DNA of 64,000 nt from the NCBI RefSeq assembly GCF_032854445.1, contig NC_088300.1, positions 27,135,608 to 27,199,607 on the forward strand. Direction: 5' to 3'. Of the stretch, positions 39,828-51,800 are shown in pieces. Under the pieces are notes generated by a model. It was not told where the DNA came from and did not search any database. It saw only the letters and a program-made list of their open reading frames with translations. The position numbers were made by a program, and so were the translations under genes. Origin of the DNA: Liolophura sinensis (taxonomy: Eukaryota; Mollusca; Polyplacophora; Chitonida; Chitonidae). Positions within the stretch are counted from its first letter, which is position 1. Each line of letters opens with the position of its first letter.

Positions 39828-42800
39828 ATACTTTCTCGGGCAAACATATGTAATCAATATTCGTGTTAATTAAAATGCTTTAAATCTTCGTTGGAGTCAT
39901 GCTGTGAGATTTAATAGCAATTTTTGATTCATTTTTTTTTTTTTTTCATTTTTGAGGTCGGATGTATAGTGTGCTTTTCATGTGGCAACGGTTGATAGCA
40001 AGTGTGCTAACATATGTAGGATATTGTATTTTAATACTTCGCAAGTATTAAACTTTTCTATAATCAAGTCAGTGTTCAGGCTTTAGATGTGACTATTTGC
40101 TTCATGAACTCCACCAATGTCTTCGCAGGCATTATGTGATAAAAATTGTTGACGTCATTTGACTAGAATCGGATCCTTCTACGCAAATGAAGATCAAAAT
40201 CACATTGCCACGAAAGCGCTGCCAATGTTAACCTCACACAGCACCCTTAACACTGATATTTGTTCTGTTGTTACAGATCAAGTCTACAGCCCAATAACAC
40301 GAATCCACCGTCTTCTCAAATATCATGTTGTGCCAAAATTCTTTGAAATAACTGACAGGTACGTTGTAGCTAATTTGTTTATTTCTGTAACGTCTATGTA
40401 GATCAAACAATCTACACTTTGTGAGGAATCTATATAACTGGATAGCAAGAGCTACTATCTATCAAGACTAATGGTGTTCAAGTATTTTGACAACGTTGAT
40501 TTGTTTCTGTCGTCTACTTATTTTTACACTTTTATATCATGATAAGTTATAGATCTGAAGCGAATTTAAAGAATTTAAACAGCAAACTTATATCTCTTTT
40601 GAACTCAGCATGTGCATCGATTTGCTGGATGGCACTTTTGTGAAGAGTACTTCGGTGTTTCGCGAAATTATGGCTGATTAGGCTTTTTATGAGTGTTTTT
40701 CACTGTGAGCTGAAGCATGATTCCTGTTATGGCCGTTGGGTTTCTCGTGACTTCATGAAGTTTTCAAAGAATTATGGCTCTTTTGAACTTGGACAGTATG
40801 GATCTGTATTTATGACTGTTTTTGCCAAGCTTCATAGAATAAAGGCAACATACATGCATTATCAGAGCTGAAAGTTGGTATACTGCATGATATACCGCAA
40901 TTAGTTACAAAGGTATTAGTTTCCTACACCTGGTTGATTTTACAAACGATCCACATTACCATATTGTTTTCTTTTCCTACTATCTTATTCCTGATTGTAT
41001 ACCAAAGAGCCAACGGCTAACATGTATTACTATAGTGGAATACTTGTGGAATGCATGCTCTTGATTGTTGACGTTGATAATCTGTATAATCTTGATTTGA
41101 TCCTGTTACAGTCAAACCAGTAATCCGAATGTAGTCCGGGCTTTCAACTATCCCTGTATCTGTGGATAGTTATTCACTGGATTGGATGCTTTTATTACAT
41201 GGTATCTGAGGTAAGTGGTTTTATCCAGTATTTGACTTCTTCCAGTCATTCCTTGTTATTTCCATCTTTCAGACTAAAAATCTCAAACCTTAATTGAAAA
41301 ATTCCACCACCCACTAAGGTAACCGCAGTCGTAAAAAAATTGAGTACACTGTTAAAGATTATTATCAGAAATAAAGAGCACTAAACTTTCTTGGCCCTAT
41401 TCAGTTGAAATTTATTCCATATCTCTGTTGGCATTCGTATTAGCCTTTTGTCGCTTATGTCAGATACTGTTAGCGTTGGTTGTTAGATGAGATCCAGCTG
41501 TTCTTGTATTTAATAGGATATCTTTCTTATTGAATCATTTCATTTTTAAAGAATTTGTGAATGTCAGGGTGTTTTCTGTACAGGTGTCGCTGAATGTATG
41601 AATGTCATTGATTTATTTGATAGTACGAAGGGCTGGGCAGCACAGAGTGGGTTTACCCGAGCAGTCCGGATAGTCAAAGATTGTCACGGTATGCCAAAAC
41701 TTAACATTACTATGTAACTTTATTTACTGGATTGGTATTTTACGCCGCACTCGAGGATATTTCACTTATAAGAAGGCGGCCAACATTATGGTGAGAGAAA
41801 ACCGGGCAGAGCCCGGGGGGAAAACCACGATCATCCGCAGGTAGCTGAAGACCTTTTCACGTACGCCCTGAGAGGCTATGTACCATTTCGTTTTGCAAAT
41901 ATATTTGAATAAATGTTAATAATATGTGAGTATTTGAAGGTGATCAAATGGAGCGTAATAAACATGCGATGATTATTGGCATTCTAACGAACGCATCCAA
42001 ACATCTCTACGACGTTATCGCATATACGAAGAAAAAACAATGTTAATACTTTCAGGTTTAATGAGTGTGATAATTATTTGCAGAAAATACATATTGTGCT
42101 TTTATTGGTCCATGATGACATTAACAACTATTGGTGAACGCCAGCCACCGGAAAGCGATATCGTAAGTATTCACTTTTTACCAGTACCCTTTTTCGTACA
42201 TAATGCCACTGCTACTTGAGCAGTAAGTATGTCGTTATATGTACGTGCTGGGGGTTTGTTACATTCATTAGTTATATTTTCGATTTGGGATAAAATTCTT
42301 ATAAATTACTGGTTGTTATTGATGTTGATTAGTTTGGATGGTGGCTTCAGTCTAGTGAAGACTGTGTTATCATTAGAGCGCATGTTTTATCATATCACAA
42401 CTTGTTGTGATGTTGCGCTATACTAGGTGATTCTCTGAATACAAGGCTTTCAAAAATTCCTGATCAAAACTTGCATGTGTAATTTAACTTTTGTATAGCA
42501 AGGGTTTAAAAGATGTTAAGCAGGGATTTAGTCTCTGGAGACATGAAATCTGCTTTCTTGTGACGTGCGATAAGCCTCAGCATGAGCTTAGGATAGCTTC
42601 TTTTTTTTTTTGTTTTGTTTTTTTTTTTCCTTTTTTTCTTTGTTTGTTTGACACATGAAGTAATTCCGTCCCTGAGTCAGTAAGGGTGTGGATAAATGCT
42701 TAAACTTTGTCCGCATTTCTACAGGAATACATCTTTACCGGTTTGACCTTTCTGATCGGGGTGTTCGTATTTGCTGCTGTGGTTGGAAATGTCGGTGATG

Positions 42801-45800
42801 TGATCAGCAACATGAACGCCGCCAGACAGGATTACGTTGCAAGGTATTGTCATTCAGCCTGCACGTGTTCATTAATGTTTTAAAGTAACGCTGAAATCTG
42901 GGAAACATTGATTACAAGTGGAGTTGGCTGACACACAGTTGACATTCGTATCTGATGACACAGAAGTCGTGATATACGGTCACTGGATATACCTTGACCT
43001 CAGCCAAGGTTTATTCTGACAATCTTTGAACGTGAGCGTTTAGCATGTCCATAACAACATGCACTGAGTTGCAATTAGGCCTGTATGTACAAGCTTACAA
43101 TCAATATGACAGCATAAATATGAGGCAATACAGCAAATCTGGACAACCGGATGGGCTGAGTTTAATTCGTTTGTATGCTAACAATACAGACCATTGGTAC
43201 ACGTGGAGTGAAATGCCATATCAGCTCATGTAAGAAACTTGACTTGTCGGGAAGAACTCTCTGGTTTGCACGAAAACTCGGGTCGAGATGTAGTTCATAT
43301 TTTGTAACAACATTGAAAATATGCATCAAATAGGAAATGCTTCCGAATTCGTACATATATTTCACTACCGTCACACTAGCCGCACAAGGATATGTGTAAT
43401 TACATGTAGATAACACAGAAACACGAGAAAACGAGAACACTTAAAAAAACACAGCGACCAAAATGTGATAATGTTGGAATGTACGTTTTGCCAAACGGTG
43501 CCTCCTGTTACAAATGATGCCGGATTCTTCTAAGACAGTGAACGGGACGTTTGCTCGCGCTCCTACCCGATCAGAATGTCGAGCAAGGTGTAAAATGTTT
43601 AAAACAAGTTCCAAACTCTTGACGGATTCTTGAAAGACTTTGTTGTTGTGAGGTTTAACATACATGACATAAGGTATAAAGTTGACAGTTAAGGGAAACT
43701 GCAAATAAGGGATTTGTAAATGGGGAAGCACGTAGGCGTATACATGTGTATGGTCGGTTAAAGTCCGATCAGAGCTCCTGACTGAGTTTTTGTAAAAATC
43801 TTGATGAGGCTTAATTCTCTTTTAGACATAAGCTCTTTTTGTATTATTTTTTACTTTGTGGTGTTCTTGTTATCCTATCTGTTCAAGCTGACATTTACTC
43901 CAGTGATTTGTACTGGCTCATTCTAGTTATTGTGCACGAATAGCTAACTTTTTGGGCATATAAAGTAGTTACAAAGGCTGAAAGAGAAAATGGAGCCTAC
44001 ACAGTCACACTCTGATGAGACAATTTGAAGAAAGAGACTGACTTGTTGTATGTCGAAAATTTCATTGCTATGTCATTGTCCTGCAAAAGATGTATGGATG
44101 GAACTTTATGGTATAATTCATTTATTTCTCTTTTCAGGATGGACCAAATCAAATTTTACATGAATCACAGAAATGTGCCAACCTTTTTGCAAAACCGAGT
44201 TAAGAGATGGGCCAATTATTCCTGGACTAGGTAAGTGAGATAGTATTTCAGTGAAAAAAAAAAGATCGTAAAAAATGCTTTTATTTTTTGTCGCGATATT
44301 TGATCAAGGTTTGAGAAATAAAAGCAGCTGAACCAGTAGAACTGTGAATATACTTCCGTAAATTTTGTATGACGTGTTTATGACATCCCATAACGAATCA
44401 CGACAATTTTTGATACAATGCATTCGATAGGCTGATAAACTTCGATTCTGTTTCCTGTAGAGAAAGTGAAAAAATACGTTCTGTGCTCTTATCCAGTATT
44501 TATCTAGCAAATTCCGTAAGCTGAATATCGTATCCAAGAATCTTTAGTTTTCCATCCAAAAAAAATTGAGAAAGCAATTAGTATTGAAAGGTAGTATTTT
44601 GCAACCAAGACGCAGCTGCTGGAAGGAGGTTTGAAGGCACAAAATGCTCAAGAAACACAATATATATTCTGTTTGGCAGTCGTAGATCACCATACTTATA
44701 TATACATGTGTAGTATTAATTAAACAGAAAACTTATCTTTGCTTGACTTCTCATTATGGGATTGAGTCGATGTGTTGACATCTCGTATTCCCGACTGACT
44801 AATCCCGAGCTGCTCAGCTCCATTGCCTGTCTAGCTGTTGGTCTTCTAGAACCATCGGCTTCTAACATGAGAATCGATGCCTTGTTCCAGAACGCAGGCT
44901 ATTGATGAAGCGAGTTTGTTAGAAATGCTGCCAGAGAGGATCCGAACTGAGATAGCCATCCACACCAACCTGGACACGCTGAAGAAAGTATGCACTTAAC
45001 CTCGCCTGTTGTCTTGAAGTTTATCAGTTGTTAAATGTATTACACAAAACAATTTTTGATATAACCAATTTTCTTTTTATCGGTATTGTTTAATCCTTAT
45101 AATTAAGAATAAAAAAATTATCGTGATATTTATCATCAATAACTGTGGTAATGAAAGAAAAATGATGTCAAAACCAGTTTTGTAGACTAGGATCCTGGCC
45201 AATTCTTGGTCTTCCATTGTCTTATTCCTGTCACAAATGGGAATGATCAGGAATGATTTTATTTGACATTTTCATTACCGGATGTCTATCTTACATGTCT
45301 GATTTAGATTCAGATTGCACATTAATGCCACAGGGACGTATTTCATTAATATGGTAATTACTATGGATACAGAAATTTGCGCCTGCTATATTAGTCTGGT
45401 GCCAGGACAGGCATTTTATTCCTCGAATGATGCGGTGCAGAAAATTCCCGGGATCAGATGTCTCGTACAACTTTTTATGCCCTTGTAGCGCTGTTTTTTT
45501 AAACAACACTTAAATCGCTATTCTTCTAACATGGAAAGTATTGATTTCTTGTCCCGAAGCCAAATGTGCTTTACACATTCTTGATACTGCATTACGTGAC
45601 GGTATCGAAATTCCATGCAGGTCTGACATTCAACGCTATACATTTAGTCCAGCTTTCTCTTACCTGTTTCCCCTTCACTGAGATGCTAAATGTACAGATG
45701 TTACTGACGTCAGATCCTGTGTTTATGATACATATAAATTGAAAGTCTTCGTTTGTAAATAGTTTTGACTACGACAAAACCAAATCATATATACCCACAG

Positions 45801-48800
45801 AAATGTGCACTGTAAGAAACGGGACGATATTCTGAGCATTAATGTTGTTTCTAGATCCATACGTCAACTCTGAATTTCACATATCGTCCCTCCACAATTT
45901 AACAAGACCATTGTCCGTGGCGACATATAGTCAGGGGAAATTTCTGGAAACCGTAGCGAGGTGTAGTAATTTGGGCCTGCCTGTCTGTCCATCCGCCTGT
46001 CACGCTTTGATTTCCCTGCAATATCAGCCCCAAACATTGTACAATTTTGATAAAATTTTGTGTGTGCAGGGTTATTGTGTGTAACCTCAGATAAAGTTCG
46101 AAAACTTGACCTGACAGTACATTTTACTTGTTATAGGTACAGATATTCGAGGAATGTGAGGAAGGTTTGTTACAAGAACTCGTCCTCAAGCTCCGTCCAC
46201 AGATTTTCTCTCCACGGGATTATATCTGCCGAATCGGAGAAATTGGTGAGAAAACTTACTATAAATAAAATATAACTTGAATGTTGCTAGCAAATGTGTC
46301 CCTCTTAAACGGTAGATGCAGTGCCCATTTCACAAGGGGATTTCGGGCTTTAGCCTTAAATTGTAATCGAAATTAATATCTTAAATAGATGTGGCAAACG
46401 TATAAAATTTTGACCGGTAATTCGGTGCTATTGTAGTACAATTTCAGCCATGTTAGATATATATATATATTTTTTTTTTTGGATTGGTGTTTTACGCCGT
46501 ACTCAAGAATATTTCACTTATACCACCGCGGCCAGCATTATGGTGGGTGGAAACCCACGACCATCCGCAGGTAGCTGAAAGACCTTCCCACATAGGGCCG
46601 CAGCCATGTTAGAGCATCCAGCTTCAAATACATTGTGTTGCGAAGAAGATAACGGTTTTGGACGTTGGCCCGAAATGGCTTTGTAAAACAGGCCGCTGAG
46701 TTCAGTCATGAGTCTAGGCAAACCGTTATGTTCTAATATTGGCAATCCTAATCCATGCCAACAGGCCACGTAATGGTGGACGAGGTGTATAACTACTAGT
46801 GGGATATTGTAAACATATATGTATCCGGTATGTTTGACATGACACTCCAAGGAGGAGGCACGATAAATATCAAACTATTGAGGTGGAAATTCAAACAGTG
46901 GCATTACAAAAAAAATAGCTATGATGCATGGAAAAACGAGGTGTTATATTTAATGATGGAAATGCCAAGCCGTTTTCTCCAGAGCGCAACACCTAAATTA
47001 TGAAATCATCCGAGGTGGAAATGTAAACAGTGAAATTCAAACTGAACCTATAATGCAATGAGATATCATATGTTATCACGGAGAAAGAAATGCAAACATG
47101 ACCCTATTAGCACGGGAACTCTTTATGAACACTTTCTGTTTTGTCTCGTGGAGTTTCCTGAGTACATGTGTGTGTAAATGATCATCGCCGTATTCCTAGG
47201 CTTTTTATCACAGATATTTGCCCAGAAAACATACGACAGATGTATCAGATATTTTGTTATAATATTTTAAGATCGCCTCCGACTGGTGTATAAATTATGT
47301 ATTAGTGTATGGTACTTTTGTCCCAATCAGAACCTGTTCTGCATAAAGGTAAAAGTAGGCCATATTTTCACACCTATTTCTATATGATTTGCTCAGAAAT
47401 ATTTTTCTTTCCTTTTCAGGGAGAGAAATGTACATAATAAACCATGGAAAAGTGGAGGTGAGGGGATTAGTTTATTGTCATAATGGTTTGACCGCCTCTC
47501 TACAAAGCCGTGTATAGGTATTCAACTTTGACCCTTGGTTATGTAGACTAGTGAAAGGCCAGCATTTCTTTCCATCCCTTAAAACATTTGTCCTGTTTGG
47601 TCTTTGTAATACCAGCCGATGTTTTGAATGCTTTTTTTTGCATCTCTTTTTTCGATCTAATTTTTTAGTTAGTAACACTACGTAATCACGAGAATTCGTT
47701 GTCCCAGATTCCCAATCGTATTCAAGTTCATGCCTCTTTCTCTGGTGACCTTAATGGTTGATTTATGCTGTTCTTTATGGTCGAAGTATTATTGGGATCC
47801 AAGTCTTTCTGGATTCAAACTAACACTGGCTAAGCTGTGATGTTTCTGTATTCCACAAAGTACTTTTCTATAAATGTGTTAGCAAAGTTTAGACTTTTCT
47901 CATTTATACAGACAGAGTTACTCATCTGCATTCACCAATGAAAAACCGGGGCCTCCTTGGCTCAGTTGGTTAGCTCGCTAGCACAGCGTAATGACCCAGG
48001 AGTCTCTCACCAGTGTGGTCGCTGTGAGTTCAAGTTCAGCTCATGCTGGCTTCCTCTCCGGCCGTAAGTGGGAAGGTCTCCCAGCAACCTGCAGATGGTC
48101 GTGGGTTTCCCCCGGGCTCTGCCCGGTTTCCTCCCACCATAATGCTGGCCGCCTTCGTATAAGTGAAATATTCTTGAGTACGGCGTAAAACACCAATCAA
48201 AATAAATAAACAAATAAATAAACCAATGAAAAACCCAGGTTATATGGCATGTGTGGATCGTGTGGTCATTAGTAACAATGTTAAAAGTATATCATGCTCG
48301 TAGTACACGTACCATATCTTGTCTTCTAGATTTTAGTTAAAAACCCAGCCACTGGTGATAAGATGGTCGTAGCAACTTTAATGGCGGGGAACTACTTTGG
48401 AGAAATCAGTCTGCTGAAGCTTGACGCTGGTCAAAACAGGTAAGTACTCACGTGATGCCGAAACCAACATTTTGGCGTGATCAGATTTAATGTCGGAATA
48501 AGACACCAGACATCGTCCAAATTATAATGTTAGACCGAAAAGATCAAAGCTATAGAGGGTTCACCTTGAGTAGGCCATATATTGTTATGTTTCTGTGTCA
48601 CTAGGGCAAAATGGCTCAGTTTAAAGAGCGTCCGCGTCGGGAGCGGTAGGTCCAGGTCAATACTGGTAGGGTCACACCTAAGACTTTAAAAGAGGAAGTT
48701 GTAGCTTCCTCGCTTGACGTTAAGGGGATAGTGCAGCGACTGGTTGACCCGTATCAGTATCATGGCTAGGGCGGAGCGTCTTGCTTGCCTTTGGTAAGGC

Positions 48801-51800
48801 GTCTCAGTGAAGCAGCACTATATAAAAGAGCGGTGGAAATTCGTCCTGCAACAAGGAGGTACATTACACGTACGTGTACTCTAAGGACTTCTTTGTCGTC
48901 ATATGACTGAAAAATAAGTACGACGTTAAACCCTAACCACCCACTCACTAGGACAAAATGAAAAATGCTTTTCTTTCGCAGGCGAACAGCTGACGTTAGA
49001 TCGGTGGGTTACTCTGAACTACTTTGTCTCTCTCGGAAGGACTTAATAACCGTAAGTAAATTTACCTAAAGTGTTTTTTATCTGTAAAGTTAACAGCTAT
49101 CTTCAGACTAAGGTGATCGAATGTAACAATATTGACAGTGAACACGACAACATTCAGGTTTATACCTTCCACATCATGTATTTCACATTTAAGCTTTCGT
49201 GTTTTTTTTTCTAAGGCCCTCGTTGAGTATCCAGACGCCAAAGTCATCCTGGAGAAAAAGGCTCATGAAAGGTAAAGCTCAAAGATCAAAAGGCCAACAT
49301 AAGCTTCACTGCTTTATAGACAGCAGATTTTATTCTGTTCTATATTCAGCAGAACCATAGAGCTGAAAAGTGAACGGCTTATATTGAATATGTATATATC
49401 ACTGTCTTCTTCATTTTACCTGTGTTGGCTAAATAGGCCTGTTTGCGTACACATGCTCGTAGAGTTATTTCCCTGTTTTTTAGCAAAGGATCCATAACTT
49501 CGTTTTTCAGTTACACCAATTCATTTAGATTTCTGTTTCAATCAAAATTTTATTCAAATTGAAAGAAAATCATTTCCTTAGAGTACGCTTCTGCTGGCCT
49601 TGTCTTTCCTAAGGATGCAAATGAACAAGCAAGTGAGGCGAAAAAGCGGACCGGATGTAGAATCTGAGGAGGAAAACGTTCAACGGACAGCTCCAAAATC
49701 ATCACGTGCCTTGGCAATTAACCAGAAGAGTAGATTGGCTGACGTCATACGTTCCACTACGTTTCAAAATTTAATATCAAAGCGAGGTGGGTAGTAACAT
49801 ATGTTGACTTATTTTGTCAAATTTAAATATTGTTTCTTTTGTGTATATATTTTGTGTAGGATTTTGATTTCTAAATTTGTAAATAATATATTCATTCTGT
49901 TATCACATGTTTATGGTGGTAGTCATCCCGTGAGGTGTGAAATTAGATGAAAATGGATGGAGCCAAGCTACCAACGATACATAAACATTATGCATGCATA
50001 CACTCTTATACATCTTATAACCCAAGCCGTTTCATTAACAGGTAAAGAGATGACAGAGTTAAAGGATCTAATCAATGAGCTGAAAGCCTTCGATAGTCAG
50101 GTAAATTCATGTCGTGTTCGTCACTGTTGTTAAAATCACCCACTGTTTGGATCACGGGATGCATATATTTTCTGATATAACAAATGCTTGCTACCGTCTT
50201 AACAGAACTGTACTATTAATTTGTACAGTTCTGTTTTGTGATGAACAGTTCTGTTTTGTGAGGGTGGGGGGATAATCAGACGGTCATTCCTGAGCCGGTC
50301 TGAGCACTGAGGAAGCAGACTGGAATCCAACCTTTGCTTTAATTCCCGTCACTCGGGTTTCATCCATCGATAAACCTTACCATTGTCTTCTGAATAAATG
50401 AAATCAGGAATGCTGGTTATATTTACCTTGCAGTCATCTTTTCATGACTGTATACATGATCCGTTACAGCAGATTTAAAGTTGAACAGATAATTTCATAG
50501 ATTTATATACCTTTTGATCGTTACAGGCAACAAAACTCAGGATACAGCAGCTCTCGGAAAAGGTATAGTTTATTTCCTTGGAGTGGATTGAATAGCACTT
50601 ATACATTTCATACTCACGAATTAGGCTTGTAATCGATAACAGAATATCTCACTGCTGTGGATGACATGGTAATAGTAGACTCTCCCACTTTCGTTGTGTA
50701 TGGGGCTTTGGCAGAGGACGCTCACATGGTCGTTTACCTCGTCTAACCTTCATTGACCTCTTACATCGGTTTGGTGTGCGTATCTGTGCGTCAGACGCGC
50801 GAAAGTTGGTCAGTAACTTTGCCAGAGGTTGGTAGTTTACCCTGGGCACTCTTGTGTCGTCCATCCTTAAAGCTGGCCACAGTCCAGTTGAAAAATTCTC
50901 GAATATGACATTAAACAACAATCAAAAAAAATGGAATAAAAAGATCGGGGACTACAAACATTTGGTTGGTTAACTTATTAAGGTGTCGTATAACATCAGA
51001 AGTCAAAAAGCAAGCGTTACCGTACTAACGACACTCCGTTATTTGTTTTAACAATTATTTAATTGCAACAATGTTTTACATTTTGTTCACGCCAGTGTGA
51101 AAGCCTTATGGGTCAGTTACGAACCAGAGACACAGAATTGCAGCAGGCCATTAAGAGAATTGCAGAGTTGGAGCAAGTCATCCTTGGACCGGCCAAGAGA
51201 AAATGGATGTCAGTGGAGCTCAATGGTGTAAAGGTTTCAGACGTAAGGGAAGAGGACAGTGAAGATGCGGACATGCAAGATTTTGCGTTAGATATTTTTC
51301 AGCAACCATCCGAGCGAAACGAAAACTGTGTGCACTTGGGATCTCGCAATCTCGCGGGAACCAACGGTAATACGCATCCTTCCAATGGACAGTTGCGTCC
51401 TTCTAATGGACTGTCTCAAAGCTGTCATCTAGTATGTACCGGTCCGTCACAACCTGCGAACGCCACTCAGTCACAACGTGTGACCGACCGGTTACAAACT
51501 GCAAATGGTCAATCACAATTTGTGAATAACCAGTCAAAACCTGCGAACGTCCATTCACAGCTTGAGAACGTCAAGTCACAACCGGCGAATAGCCGGATGG
51601 AAAGTCTCACCAATGAAACACAGAACAATGGAACAGCTTCAGTTGTCCCAGAAATAAACCATAATTGTGAGCGGACAGTGTCTAACGATTCAGAGGACAC
51701 AAATTTAACGGATGTCTTCGGTAATGGAGACGAGATCGACTTAAGCGATGCTTTGTTTGCAATGATGTCAATGGGTGAGAGCCAATCTTTGAGCGATGTG

